Part shown: positions 44,601-57,915 of the stretch, piece after piece | Numbering within the stretch: position 1 is the stretch's first letter | How the letters are laid out: every line of letters starts with the position of its first letter | Assembly: GCA_014338405.1 (NCBI GenBank) | Contig: JTDE01001322.1 | Location: 5,294-69,293, forward strand | Length of the DNA: 64,000 bases | Direction: 5' to 3' | Source of the DNA: Paragonimus skrjabini miyazakii | Lineage: Eukaryota; Platyhelminthes; Trematoda; Plagiorchiida; Troglotrematidae | Made by a program: the position numbers and the translations under genes | The notes under the pieces: generated by a model | What the model saw: the letters and a program-made list of their open reading frames with translations, nothing else | Told to the model about the DNA's origin: nothing | The model's database searches: none

Positions 44601-46746
44601 GACCTGAGGCAATAGTATAATTACTTGCGAAGTGGGATTCTGTCAAAATGACCAGACACGGGTCAGTAAAAGATGAGAACGCTACAAATTGCAATGAAAT
44701 ATTTACTTGCAAAATAATATCCTGATTAATGTTTTATGCGAGCCAACAAATAAATTATATCCAGCAGTGCGGAATGAAAATTACATCGTACGGAATGTCA
44801 TTCATTTTATTTGTTACTTTAAGATACTCTTGTTAACAGCCAAAAGATATGTTTTATCGGTTTTCCAGCTGAACAGCTCCCGATTCTTCTACAACTATAT
44901 CTTTTTCGCTGAGTTGAGGGTGGTTAGATTGCAGAATGGAATCCGTGCTTGTCTCCGTAAGCGTCAGGCTTTCCCATGTTTGCTATGTCGTGCCCAATGA
45001 GAATAGCTTTATCGTCCTCTTCTTCCATATTTCAGCTGTGTTTTGAGAACAACAGAACAGACCATATTTGGGTTAGGTATACATAAAATTTGGTTTACAT
45101 AGCATTGCCTTAAGGTTGTCTACCAACGGTTTCAAACAGTATGGTGATTCCTTATGCAGACGTTATGTGCAAAATTGACTATGATGTGTTTTGATTCTGC
45201 TTAGTCTGCCTGAGCTGATTTTAAGCCAAAAAACCTGTTTTGTATCATGAGTTAAGTAGGTTTATCTGCTTGTTATTGGTAACATTTCGAAAAATTCCAC
45301 TTTCTATGTTTTTTAAATGGTACTGTACAAGCAAATTCTCTGTGTGTCAAACTTTAATCTTGACAAGTAAAATTGTGTTCTCACATCAAACAAATCTTTA
45401 TCGAAAACGCATCAGACGTGTTTGTCTAATTCAGTATAGATATACACAAACAGGAAGGTGAATTAACTGAAAGATAACAATGTTTTTAACATGGAAATGA
45501 TCAATTGTTTTATATATTCATTGAGGGCTTGCACCTTATAAATTTTACTTTTGAAAAACAATCAATTTCTGCATAGATCAATAAATATGGAGGTTAGTTC
45601 CCTAATAAGGAAGCTGGAAAATCAAGGGACTGCACAAAAGATTTGCATTTTTATTATGTTGACCATTATTGTGAGTATTAAAGTGCACGTACATCATAAA
45701 CATGTGAATGTAACCAGACTATTTTGATTGACATGCTACTTTGAGGAAATGATAAACACACATAAGTTATAATTTAGTTGTTTCATTTGGGTATGCAGTG
45801 CTTTTGGACAGTCGTTACTTACTCAGACTAAAAAAAATCGATCACTTTTGCAGGCAGACCAAAGTAAATGCGATAGAAGAATGGCCATACGATTCAGACG
45901 TATCGAATCGTACGTAAACATTAAAGAGTAGTAGAAACGGTGATGGGTTGGAAACATGTTTACTTCTCTCATGATTCTTACAGTCAGAATTTTGACCATA
46001 CCCGGTGTATGGCTATTTCAGTGGTGATCTAATATGGAATCCTTTACAAGCATTTTTTTAACAATATCTTGTTTTTGTTCTATACTAAATAACTCATTGT
46101 CGGCCATGTTCTGAACGTTACTTAAGCAAAGAGAGTGAAAATGGTTTTAAATAATTTCACGGGTCATAAGACATAAATAGAACACAGGTTGGTTCCAAAA
46201 ATGATCAGATTTTAACAAGTTGGACATTGATAGAACTTACCATAATCCACCAGCGTTAGCAACTAAAGGTAACCTCCACACTAATAATTAGAATTGGGGA
46301 CTGGTCTTAAACACCGGCATTAGCATAATGCCATGGAACACAGGTATACTACTTGTGGCGGGTGACCAGAAAAATTAAGAGCAAGGGAGATCGACTAGTT
46401 TCAATGAAGTGGATGTTGTTGTTTGGTGGAGTTGACAGACAAGTAAGTGAAAATGATGAACTGGAATAGAACATATGTCCTACGCTCACTTATTAAACAT
46501 TTGATTTCATATGTGTTCATTAATTATAGAACTTTTAATTGTGTCATCCAATAACGTTGCTTAATGTTAAACTAGGAAGTTGTCTTCCGTTTGTTATCGT
46601 ATGCAAATAAGCTTCCGTATTTCCAGTGATAAGAAAGCTAATGTGTTTACGCCCTTATTAAAGCCAAGTTTCACCATGTTTACGTGACGATTAAAACAAA
46701 GGATTAATAAAAACACTACGCAAAACTGGTGTAGATAAATTTAAAA
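41681..46746. other. Unassigned AT-rich DNA with small open frames
   Basis: Frames at 42830-43024 (minus), 43212-43439 (plus, ATG start, 75 codons, begins MPRKLNIQSIYIQGEKILP) and 44006-44413 (plus, 135 codons, a basic middle part with DFKKRQDNPPLRKNPFLR) show no recognised domain. None has convincing splice sites. No repeat partner was found in the window. Confidence 0.45.
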
Positions 46747-48240
46747 TTGCGGAAAAAATCGATTGGCGAACAAACTTGCTTTCACTGCTGTTGTTTTGGA
46801 AACACGACAGCTGCGTTTGCCTTCGCCAGTTATGCATTGAACATCGTATACTTACCAAAATACTTTAGTACAGTGGAGTTTTTGGTTTATTTGAGTGCCG
46901 TGAGTACGCTCGGTTTAGTTGTGAAAAAAACGCGCAACAGAAAAGCTTGGTTCCAGTACAAGAGACCCGATTATAAGTATGCGAAATGTAGTTTTGAACT
47001 ATTTGGCCTCGTTGACTGGTTTGACTACAACAAGAAACCTCTTTTCGGGTTGAATATAGCTGCTATGATCACAATTGCCCCTCTGATACGGAAGATTGCG
47101 ATAATTTTTAAATATACCGACTCGAACCACCTGAACGTAGGATCGCTCATATCTCATGTTGAACGCCTTTTGCTTCTCTGCACGGTGAAATTAAGTTTCA
47201 TTTACAAGAAACCGGCTGAACACAAATCGATTGTGTTATCATTGGCAGTTCAGTCGGCCCAGTGCCAACCAGCAAATTCCTTGTCTGTTTGGTGCAGAAC
47301 GTGGGCGCAGACAGCTGTTTATTTCTACCGCACTTGGTCGACGACATTCTGTTATTTAGTAACACCAAAGATATACAAACAATTTTACTTGGCTCAACGA
47401 ACCTGCTTAATTTTAAAATTAGCATCACACTGAGCACGAGTTGACTGATACCCTACCATTTTTGGACATTCTCATGAGGCGTTACGTTGACGGCTCTCTA
47501 CAGCGGTCTATCTAGCAGAAATACACTTGTACGGGCGGCGGTACGTGAACTTTCGTATTTTGGTGCCTATCTATTAAAAGCGCCGTCTAGTGAGAAATGT
47601 TGTTTCTCTTGAATGATGAGTCTGTTCGGGATAAATAGTGATCAACGGATAATGTTGTTGTGAACCGTGCTCAAAGGAAATGACTAACAACCACCATTTG
47701 TTGAGAAATACAGCAAACAAAGCCACCTGCTGAAACGGCCTCAACATACTCCGAACTGATTATCTGTCTTACTTTGCCTCCTAAGTGTAATGGGGTTACT
47801 ATTCTGTTAATAACTGGTCGCACGGTATGGAATACATTTTAAGCAGCTCACATATTCGGGTTTTTCGCTCTCACTCAAATCCCAAAACCATCGATGATGC
47901 CGTCTAATATAAAGTCTCACATTAATTGTGAATTCTAATGACAGCCGAACGACTTTCCTGGGCTGAACTGAGCGGCAATTACGTAGTTGGTTCAACGAAC
48001 ATACTACAATGTTTCAATCCTGTCGGTGCATGACACGCAAACAACCAATGTCCGCAATCGCACGACATATCCTGACCACAGGTCACGTGATCGATCCAGC
48101 TTGTGCATTTAGAATCTTATTACGTCATCCCAGTTCAGGATTCTTTAGGTTTGCTGAGGCTGTTGCAATCAATCGACTGAAGCCGGCCCTGTGTGTTCGA
48201 AAACAATTGTTCGTGAACTTGATCCTGCCTTGGACTTAAT
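46747..48240 (+). pseudogene. Penelope-like element: RT and GIY-YIG endonuclease, decayed
   Basis: The first frame (46747-47433) holds SHVERLLLLCTVKLSFIYKK near 47155. A second frame gives VIIGSSVGPVPTSKFLV near 47245 (the MGSPLGP block) and PHLVDDILLFSNTKD near 47325, keeping both catalytic Asp. A third gives DTLPFLDILMRRYVDGSLQR near 47445. The endonuclease follows: FLG, stop, TERQLRSWFNEH near 47960, then SAIARHILTTGHVID, FFRFAEAVAINRLKPALCVR and NLILPW at 48234. This order, RT then GIY-YIG, defines canonical Penelope-like elements, known in schistosomes. Frame changes and stops make it inactive. Confidence 0.9.
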
Positions 48241-50879
48241 GACCTTTCCTAACACATCAATCGACTATCCACCCGAACCCACCCCTAAACTGTTCGATAG
48301 CAAAAAACCGTTTCATGTTATTGTAAATTTGGTACTGATGATTCAATGCAAAATGCTTGCATCTACCAGTTTTCGTGTTCTAACGGTATTGTTCAAACTT
48401 CTGAAGGGAACGAACTGTTTTAAATTCACAAATAACCATATTTTCAACACGCTGACCTCAGGTGAACCTGGTAAGAACATTTCGGGTGCGTTACGTAACA
48501 AAAGCTCTTGTGGGTCGCATAGGAGGTAGCAATTAACAGATAAAAGCTACCAATCTGCAAAGAGAAAGAACGGTTTGTCAGTACCAGATTGCTCTGGTAA
48601 CTGATACTCATTTGTGTGTGCGCGCGTATGTTACTGATCTTGTTGCTTGACTTTACAATGACCGTTGAACTTTGCTATATAAACCCGCAGACCACAGTAT
48701 TTATCTGATCAAATGCAGCCAAATGTGATAAAGAGATACGGTATGCAAAAATCTGTTTCCGCCTTGTCTACTTTATATATCAATCTAAATTGCCGATTAT
48801 TCATGGATAAACAAGACCATAGGTCATCTGTTTGAGTAAACCTCAAATAGTCAAGTCAGACGACGCACCGTACCAGGTGACATAATTATATGGCGCGCTT
48901 CCATCGAGTGCAGAATATATACAAACGAATGACATTTTCAGGTTTGGCAGATTACAGTGAAAACAAATTTAATGAGACCATATGTAATGATGGAGACTGC
49001 TACTTTGTACGTACTAACAGAATCCTCGTTGTAAGAAACATTAAATTTGTTCTAAAGCAAACGGTTAAACCGATGGTACTGCAAGAAAATTGATTATAAA
49101 AAACAGATATGAACGTAACTAACCAATAACAAGTTATCCGCTGGTGGACGGTCCTGCTGGTGAGCCTGAAGGGTTATCTGTATTCTAAATATATTTTTGT
49201 CATGAAAATTCAGACTGAACTGTAGGCGCCAGTGCGATTATGACCGGCCATGAACGTTCAAACTTTTGGCCTAAAAGCCGTTGACATTAAAGCTGACTGT
49301 ACCACAGTATCAATTAAGTGGGCTCGTAGTTTCTTAATCCGATGAAACCTGCTTTTGGACCCAAACAACTTGTTCGGTCGAATGGTTTATGATTGATGAG
49401 AGTGCACGAAACTGTCTAATCTCTTTCAAACTAAAACATACTCTGTCATCGTTTTGGTGCGCTGAAGAAGCTCAGTATTCTAGGCAAAAGCTTTGGTGAT
49501 TACTTGATTTATCTGAGTTGTCGGCTGTTATTTCCTAGAGATCCTGAGCAGTATTCATAAGTAGTTATGACCGAGCGTTTAGGTATCATTATGTGGTAAA
49601 GTCTTAGGCAATCTATAGTCCTTAGCAATGACATGTTTATCATAACGGAGGCCTTATGGGTGGGTTAAGAGGAATATAACTCTCTGGTATATTGCATTTT
49701 TTCATTAAGAACCGAATGGAATGTCCAACCCACGACAAGGGTTAGATTCGGCAATGAGTGGTGGTCGATTTATTTACTCACTTGGTCTAATAAACTGTAT
49801 GGCACAACTTCCAACTTCCAATTATCATTTTCAATCAGATTTGTTGTTTGGTTTCAAAACAATAAACTTATGGCCAAGGTTGTTTTATGATAGCAATCAT
49901 TCGTACTACTATTTTCTTGAAAAATTAATTCGTTTTTTCATAACAGAGATACGTAATGTGATTTTCTACTATCTCGCTTCCATTGTACAGGCAACAATTA
50001 TACTAAAATCTGGACAATATAGGTTGCACTTTAATGCGTACAAACGATAAATCCGTGTGCAGTTGCTTCACGTGATGAATCGCCTGTGGTACCGGAAACA
50101 TGTTCTGATCACCTGTTCACGTTGTATAACCGAATATTCGCCAGTGTGTACAGTTTTCACATATTCTAACGGTACTTTGTTGAGTAAGTATCGGATAGCA
50201 TTCATAAAAATGCTGGCTATTATAATAACAATATGTTTCGGTTTAGTCAAAATGGAACCCAGCAATTATATTGACTTAAAGTGCATTCGAAATGTGGACA
50301 CGCCCTAAAAGCGTGTAACAACATAACTTTATTATGCCTGAGTACTTGACTAGTTACACGTTTGCCTGTTAAAGCACTTGAGACTGCCATAAAACGTATG
50401 ATGCTATATCAAATAAGCGTATGATATACAATAAAAATATTTAACACTCGAGCTGTAATTGTTGATCTGTCGCCTATTCGCAGAGTGCTACTCAAACTAA
50501 ACCGATGGTCAATACTTACAGAACCACCAGCAGAAAAATCAGCCCTAACGTCCGTTCATGTACGTCTGTCGGATCTGTCATCTAACGAAAACTTTAAAAA
50601 GCACATTGGAAATAAAATTTGGACAGTATATTAAAGCGATTCACGAAGCCAGAGAGCAAGTTTTTTATATAAAAATACACAAAGTAACTGTTAAAAATTC
50701 GTCAGTATAGTGATTAATTAGTCGTTTGAAATTTTACTACTAAGTAAGGACAATATGTCTGATAAAAGAAGCTTTATAAAGATTTGCTTGAGATTTTTTG
50801 GCACTTCAGAATTAACAATGGCTTCGAGTTGAACACTACGCGCATTTAATTATGGCTTTTGCCCTCAGATGGATTTTGC
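48241..50879. other. Unassigned DNA
   Basis: The first 300 bases may be the 3' flank of the Penelope relic. A 109-codon frame at 49721-50050 and frames on both strands at 50057-50308 have no recognised motifs. Confidence 0.45.
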
Positions 50880-51110
50880 GGCCGATATCGTTCTGCTGGT
50901 AAAGCTCATTAGCAGTGCATAAACTAGCCACTGCCGGGACTAGAACTCCGGCCACGCCGTTTATGAGGCAACCGTGTTTACCACTGCGCCATTGGCCTCA
51001 CATTGGGCACAACCGAATTATCATGTGTGAAAACTCAACCACTTTTGCGTGTGAGTAATGATCACGTTGTCCGATCGCCTCAAGAGAAGACAAAATTACT
51101 GTCTTTTAAC
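50880..51110 (-). mobile_element. tRNA-derived SINE (family 1), left arm of the second head-to-head pair
   Basis: Minus-strand copy with box A TGGCGCAGTGG (near 50994-50984) and a box-B-like GAGTTCTAGTCC (near 50950-50939). The promoter half aligns with the left arm at 9832-10195 over more than 150 bases. The hammerhead zone near 50890-50920 is degraded, with AATGAGCT in place of the core. Confidence 0.8.
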
Positions 51111-51119
51111 TCCAATCGA

Positions 51120-51435
51120 TAACCTCGCGATTAAGATTTCGTACGTTGGCTTAAATCTCCGATGTCACTGAGGTTGCTAAGTAACCGTTTAGACTGCTGA
51201 TATGTAGCGGTGGTTAACGCGATTGTCGCCTGTATGCGTAGCTGAAGTTCTAATCCAGGTTGTAACAGGGATGTGCACTACTGACGAGCCCTAACAGGAA
51301 CAAAACATGATTCTAGCGTTTCCTTTTGGAAAAGGCTGGGTGAGAATTTTATGTGAATGCGAAAGCAGCGATCAAGTGTGAGCTACCCTCAACTTGAAGT
51401 TAACCAAACCCTCGACTACTCATCAGTAATCTAAA
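51120..51435 (+). mobile_element. tRNA-derived SINE (family 1), right arm of the second head-to-head pair
   Basis: Plus-strand copy with a diverged tRNA-like part (GTAGCGGTGGTTAACGCG near 51205, TCTAATCCAGG near 51250), a hammerhead-like module and the full family tail, including CAACTTGAAGTTAACCAAA near 51390 and CTACTCATCAGTAATCTAA near 51415. The tail matches the reverse complement of 9830-9880. It faces its partner head-to-head, exactly as at 9.8-10.5 kb. Confidence 0.8.
51274..51318 (+). ncRNA. Hammerhead relic in the second SINE pair
   Basis: The CACTA of stem I, the intact CTGACGA core and a stem II like that of the intact copy are present, but the GAAA core reads AAAA (G12 lost), stem III is altered (CATGATTC) and the 3' stem I strand is TAGCG. 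Catalysis is very unlikely. Confidence 0.65.
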
Positions 51436-54400
51436 ACGTTTGTCTCCTTTATTATGAAATGATGGTCGGATAAAGCCTCGCTGCCTGAGCAAAGCCGCAT
51501 CGGAAGCAAGGTAGGATTAGGTTGAAAGCGGTTTTGACTTTCCTTTCAGCAGGTGATAGCCGATATTTGAGCAGTAGGCAGGTTGTAAAAATTCTTGAAC
51601 ACTTCAATTATAATCATAATTGCATTGTTCGCAACATTTGTCGTTTCCCTTGCTTAATGTCTGATTTTCAAGAGCCAAAGGTAATGAAAACAGTGTTCAA
51701 GTGACGATTTTTCAACGAAGTTTATTATTTCATCAAACCTGCTGACATTTCATGGTGCTCAGTAGAACATCAACGTGATAAACTTTCTTATTTTGTAAAG
51801 ACTTCAGAAAACACGTTCACAGTGCATGTAATTCAGTCACTTTTTTGAGGTTTGCTTAATCATGACAGGGTATGGACACGGTTGTTAGACTAATTGTCTT
51901 ACTGACAAAAAAACAGTAATCAAAGGGCATACAATTCTTTTGTGAATTCCTTTCTTATAAGCAAATTACATACGTGTGTGTGTGTCTAGCGTCCGCAAAA
52001 TGCTATGCTTGTTGAAATCACATAAGTCACATCTTTCGAATTCGATACCAGATGGTTGTCTTCTAATAAGTAACATAAATTTTATTATAACAGTTTTCTG
52101 TCTAGGATTTTCTAAACACAAAATAAGTTGTACTTAAATTCTAGAAAGCCATTAAAACCGCGGTTGTTCATCACTCGGTCAAATGCATAACGTTCAAATT
52201 TTGTTTACATGTTGAACCAAAACAAGTACTGAGTTCAACTGAGGTGAACCACGTCACAAACCCAAATGGGGACAAAGCATGCACACAATCACTCATAATT
52301 ATGATTCACCTAAAACCAGTTTAGTTTGTTTAGCCCTACTGTAAGCAGTAGGTCATAACAATATCAAAGCTCGAAAAAAACTATCATGGATGCAAAATAT
52401 TGGATGATCAAATTGAATTCTGGTCGTCTAAGCAGTAGCCTGAATTTAGCATCAGCAAGATTTTGGTTGTTGGCCCATGAATGAATGAATCGGCCGAAGG
52501 AATTCACCGGATTGATAGCGTGCTTAAACTCAAGAAGGTGTGTCATAGTCTCACTAGTATTTGTCTTGGTAATCTCCCAATGAACCTAGTTGACTGTTTG
52601 GCCCACGAAATCCGTTAAGCAAGAACAGTAGGTTGCTGCAGAAAAATTTAACTGATCTTTTTGTCGTTCATACAATGATGGAGTACAGATTGTATCAAGT
52701 ACATAGTTCAACAATTGGGAAAGTTCTAATGACAGTTCCTCTGTGTCTTCTAGTGATCGGTTTAGCAAGCCTATCACATTTGATCTGAGTCAAACTACAC
52801 ATTGCATTCTTTTTGTCTTTTATACATTGTCCCTCTTCATGGGATATCACATAATCTTGCCTATAGATCGCAACACAAGCCACCTCAAAGGACTAACGTG
52901 GACCAGAAGGGCTGTTTATCGCAACTCATAACTTGTACATTTTCTCATGGTTCTATCAATCAAATAGCTTATGAGCCTTATTTTTACGTCAGTGAGTAGA
53001 GTTGTTGAAAAGGATGTTTTTGTCAGTTCCAGGTTTTTAATGGATTTAGGTTTGAGTAGATCTACTAACGCGGTACTGAGTGAGTACATCCAGGAATGCT
53101 GCTTGATTGTTAAATACAGGTTCGAGCCTAAGTGTTACACTTGTGCGGATAAAGATGGAAATTGCTGAAATAAACGTTTAGTTAGGGTGTCCGTCGGTCA
53201 CACGTAAGACATCACCCATAAATAGCTTATAAACACTGTATCTACAAACAGCTTTTCGTGGATAATCATTTCCAAGCTTTTACATGAAAATGTCTGTAAA
53301 CAACAGTCTCGGTAACAATCCCATAGCCATACCATCCATTTACTAATATAGTTATTAAATACCATTAATGTTAAAGCATATATGTTGTACATACAACAGT
53401 ACAGTAGCTACTTCAATTCCACTAGGGAAGTTAAAGCAATTAATTTGTTGACAACAACAAAGTAACATAAATAATCTTTGATTCTTTTCAATGGAGCTTT
53501 TGAAAACAAGGCGTATAAATCGTGAGAAAGCAATCATTGTACACTTAAGTCCGTTGTGTGTATTAACAAATTCAAGGGAATCCTATGTACTTTGATTTAA
53601 CAACTTCTGCTTGAGAGGTTCACGAAAGCGCGGTGACTATTTTGTCTGGGGGATAGTAAAGGAATTTCATATGTCAAAAACGGACCGAAGAGGTATCCCC
53701 ACTTCGTGAACCTAAGATATCCCACGAAGCATGGGAGTCAGGATTCCAGTGGGTAAGAGACGTTTGAAAGTGGAAGAGTTCATTATGTCTTGCCGAGTTT
53801 CATAGTATGCGGCAGTTTCAAAATTCCCTTTATTTGGGTGACTCTTTATTGTTAATTTCTTGTCTTCTAGAGTTTGATCTTTTCATCTAACATAGAGTTT
53901 ACCTTTCTTATGTGACTAATCGTACTTAGTGATACAATCATGACACCTTTATCGGCTTGGCGGGAATAGTGTATCTGTTCTTCATTAGATTTTGTGCATC
54001 CAAGAAGTTTTTGTTTAGAAATGTTTGAATATAGGGCTGCTGTGCTGGTCTGGTTGATAGGAATTGAAGATTGTTTGTTTTAATCGCTCAACACTGAAGG
54101 ATCAGTGTCAGACACCTGTGAAAAAAACGTTTTCGAACTAAACTTAAAACCGCGTGGTTTTACGTTGTTGACAGTAAAACCTAAGGCTTAGCCACAATAC
54201 TTCGAACAAATTTTATCCGAACGCAGTGAGGAAGCGATATGTACATATCATTCTGCATTAGGTAGAAATGTTGAAGTGCACTTTATTGAAGTGAACGGCC
54301 TCAGTAGTGCAACCCGCCTCTTTGCTAGTTATTTTCTAAAATCGCATACGTTTCTAAGACGGTGCATTCTTGGGATATGGGTTGAACTAGACAATGCACA

Positions 54401-55302
54401 TATTTTGCCGGGTTCAAAAGTCAAACTTGATTGGTATCTATTAAGTGCGTGTAAGTACAGTAAGGTCATGGTGAGATTAATATGATTGCTCTCCAAAATT
54501 GCCCATAAATATCTAGGATATTTATATATTATCTTAGATCTGTCCGGGAACTGAACTGTATCTCTTATTTCTGTCTGCTTTTTACTGTCCCTAACAAACT
54601 TCCTAACTGGACGTCGGAAAGTTGAGTCTTCGATATTCTTCAAATGGTCGAAAATATTCCGAACGTTTATCAGAATGGCAGTCAGGCGAACAGTTTCGAT
54701 TTCGGCTTTCCAGCAGGAGTTCTACTACATGACGTTTGCATGAATGAGTGTTATCAGTGCAGAACGAAGAAACAGATTACTAGCCAAAATCAGGACAGTC
54801 ACTTGATCGATAAAAATAGACTGATGCACTAATACAGTTACGTCACGGGAATTGAGCTACTTTAAGGTCGTAAGCGTTGTTTCCGTTTGTATTAATAACA
54901 TGATCGGCGTCACTGTAACTTAGTACTTGCTCTGTTTGTTATGTCTTTACAACACTGTTCCAAAAGGTATTTTGTATTGAATCCTACGGTGGATACACGG
55001 AAGAAAGTTTGTTTGCCACACTACGCTTTGACACATTATTAATCACAGTAAAACAGTATGCGGACACGAAAAATCCTAACCAAAAAATGCTTGAAATACA
55101 AACATTTAAAAATCAGTACCATATATTTTGACAGAGGTACAAGGGGACTTCTCAACTTCAAATTACTTGGTTACCTGTAGCTAATTTACACTAGGTTTCT
55201 GTTTGCTGTCGCTTTTTAACGCGCCATATTTTTACATGCTTCCGGAAATGTTGTTGATCGGTCATAGTAATTATTTTGTGGACAATTCCAACGACTGCAC
55301 AG
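51436..55302. other. Unassigned AT-rich DNA
   Basis: No recognised domains. A short GT run lies near 51973. Short frames around 52740-53170 and 54276-54832 show no motifs. Confidence 0.45.
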
Positions 55303-55410
55303 GAGAGTAAAATAGGAACTAAGTCTTTAAAATGTAGTGTATTTATTCGGAGTTTAAGCACAGTTTTTCTAAAAATTTGTCTTCAAAACAAGGTTCCCAG
55401 ATTCAATAAG
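55303..55410 (+). CDS. Possible internal exon with a consensus donor
   Basis: AATAAG followed by GTAAGT at 55411 is a consensus donor, and CTGCACAG ending at 55302 is an acceptor-like site. The 108 bases between are open, in phase 0 at both ends, and encode 36 residues including CSVFIRSLSTVFLKICLQNK. No homologous protein or neighbouring exon is recognised, so chance cannot be excluded. Confidence 0.2.
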
Positions 55411-57179
55411 GTAAGTCAAATAGTTTTTTTTTTTACCAAGGCACAGTGTTCAAACCCTCACAATCAACGGTTACCGTTGCTTGTTTCAGAGTTAAGCATA
55501 TATAACTGTTCGAAACAAAACAGATTTGCCCTGCTTAAGGTCGAACACACATTAAATGATAAAGAGATCTTGACATTATTTAACCCATAAGCCACCGGAA
55601 ATCTTGAACGCGTAGCGTGTAACGTGCTAGCCCACGTAGCATCCAGCTACACCCGGTTGCATACTGGTCAATTGACAACAAATTTCAACTCATCGTTGAA
55701 TTTAACATTGTGGCTGAACATTTGTTAAACGGTTTAAAGTCTTATTTTTTTTTAGAAAGGCGAAACATTTTCTTTCACACGTTTATAAATTTTCCAAAAC
55801 ATTTAGATTTACACTGTAGGACCATTGTACTCGCGTGGTTCATCCATTTTGCTCATGTGCTAGCTCAACGGCTAACACAACTCGAGTGCTGTTGACACGA
55901 AAATGCAACAGGTGACCTTACAAATTCGCTCACTTTCACCGTAGGTCATGAAGCTAACAATATAATTGACAACTGCATGTGCTCGGTTGACAGGTTGCTG
56001 TGGCTCCAGTGTTGAACTGCTCTATCACAGTTAGATCTGTACTTTACAGAACTAAATTTTAATCACACTGATTAGTATTACTTTGTTTCCTGTTTTCGTG
56101 TACATTGAATATGAGCTATACTGTTCCAGCGTAAAATTATCGTCAAACGAATAGAATGAAATTCGTCTATCCCTCAGAAAGTGTGCACTCATTTCTGCCG
56201 CTTATGATGTCGATACCGAGCACGAACGTTTTGGAAATTATATCCACGTGTTTTCCAATCTCTGAGAACGATCAGCCACAAAGGAATCTTATTATTTATG
56301 ACTCAAACATGAAGATTAATAGCGAACAGATTGAGCATGTCTGCTTACTGTGTCAAGGACAAGCGCACAAACCGTAACGAATGTTGTTACAAAGTTACAA
56401 CGTTGTGTTTAGCTTGCTTTCCATCGATGAATCAAGGGAACGCCTTGTTACGAACAAGTCTTGACACCCTACATTTCAGTCAACTCAGGTGGTTTTCAGC
56501 AAGAATGTTGTCGTTGAGCTTTTAAATCGATCACAATGCGACGATGGTGATGAATGTTATCCGATGTAGCCAAAAAGTAGAGAACCACATCTACTGTACT
56601 GTTTTTAGTACATTTATCAAAAAATTATCCACCCGCCGTCTAGAGTTATCTTAATCAATATCAAGAGGACGATGGAAGAAAAGCAAGACGTGCACCGGGG
56701 AACTGAACTGGAAAGAATGGTAATTATCTTTCACCACTCTAACACCATTGAAATACGGGTGATTTTCAGCAAAAAGGTGCTATGCGCACATGTATCTGTT
56801 GATTTGCCTGATCAGCCAGCGAAAGTAGACTATAGCGATCTGCGGCACACTATGCTAGGTTTTGGTAACACTTCAACATTAGACACGGCCTGATAATAAC
56901 GTCATCATCATCATCATAGACAGCAATACATCAGTGGTTCACACTGTTGCTTAACTGCCACACAACCAAGGTAAACAAAAGTGGGGTTTGTCTACCACTC
57001 TAAAGATGTTAGTGACATACCGGATATTTCAAAAGTCTGATTCTAAAAATTAAATAAACACAAGGCGCGATTAAAATTGTCGTAAAACCCACAAGTTGTC
57101 GTTACCACAACCCAAGACAAAACAGCTTCTATAGCCAAATCGCAGACAATGGGGCGGGTGGGTATCTCAATCAAAATGT
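55411..57179. other. Unassigned DNA
   Basis: A T-run lies near 55424 and an ATCATCATC repeat at about 56902-56918. The latter, read on the minus strand, is an ATG repeat like the tail of the RTE LINE, but no LINE sequence precedes it on that strand. Confidence 0.45.
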
Positions 57180-57305
57180 AAAATTTCCGAGCTCCCGGCA
57201 TGGCTTCGAAGCTCGGCTGGTAGAGCGTTTGCCGCGTTTGGGCATGTTGTTTTTGTCGCTGGATTGGGTCTATCTGAAGTCCTGACTCTTCATAATTGGG
57301 TCTCA
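57180..57305 (+). mobile_element. tRNA-derived SINE (family 2), copy 2
   Basis: Box A region AGCTCGGCTGGTAGAGC (57210-57226) is an almost perfect tRNA D-arm. The following GCGTTTGGGCATGTTGT, ATCTGAAGTCCTGACTC and GGGTCTC match copy 1 (41680-41540, minus). Box B is degraded (TGGATTGGGTC near 57260). The 3' end is not sharply defined. Confidence 0.75.
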
Positions 57306-57734
57306 TCTAAAATCAGGTTATATTTGTCACTCGTTAGGTAGCTGCGTTGGACAGAGGACAGAAGGATAAAACAAGTGCAACAGCTTCAAAAATAAGTAAA
57401 ACTGTTCAAAAATATCCTCAGAATAATGCCTCATGACCCAACTTGTTGGACTCAGATGTACGCAAACATCCACATCCGTGAAACACTGATCATAAAGCGT
57501 GAAACTAACGACATTTTGACATTGTGGTTTATACAGACCCGCGTGAATCCGCAATGATTGTGAATCTATTTTATGCGGTCGCAAATGTCCACCTTCACTT
57601 AACAGTGGGTTTCAGAGATTATTTTCTGTCCTTACTTCAAAGAGATCTCCGTAAAATATTGCTTCATTCGGAAGTACAACCAACTTCGGTTTACATTTCT
57701 TATATTTAACTCATATACAGAGCAGCCGCTCGGG
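57306..57734. other. Unassigned DNA
   Basis: No recognisable feature. Confidence 0.4.
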
Positions 57735-57915
57735 CTGCAGAAACACATTAATGGGAGATAAAGACTGAGTTTCATTAGTTGCAATTGAGACCCAGACAAG
57801 TTTGTTTCAAAAGACTTCTTTTGGAAAAGGGCCGACTGGAAAGTCTATGAAATTTAGCGGCCATGATCAGTTATGGGTGATGTTCATTCTATATAACTAC
57901 TTAATTATGAAGATA
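57735..57915 (+). mobile_element. 5'-truncated SINE (family 1), tail and hammerhead remnant
   Basis: GGGCCGACTGGAAAGTCTAT near 57829 and TATGGGTGATGTTCAT near 57869 match the tail of the SINE at 9832-10195 (minus strand GGGACCGACTGGAACGTC, GTGGGTGATGTTCA). Just upstream, TAATGGGAGATAAAG near 57751 resembles the stem II/GAAA part of the hammerhead. The tRNA-like promoter is missing. Confidence 0.65.

Noticed and set aside
51960..51990. GT-rich microsatellite
   Set aside because: Only about six dinucleotide units; too short to annotate.
56902..56918. 3' tail of an RTE LINE on the minus strand
   Set aside because: The ATG-type repeat is present, but no LINE sequence precedes it on that strand.
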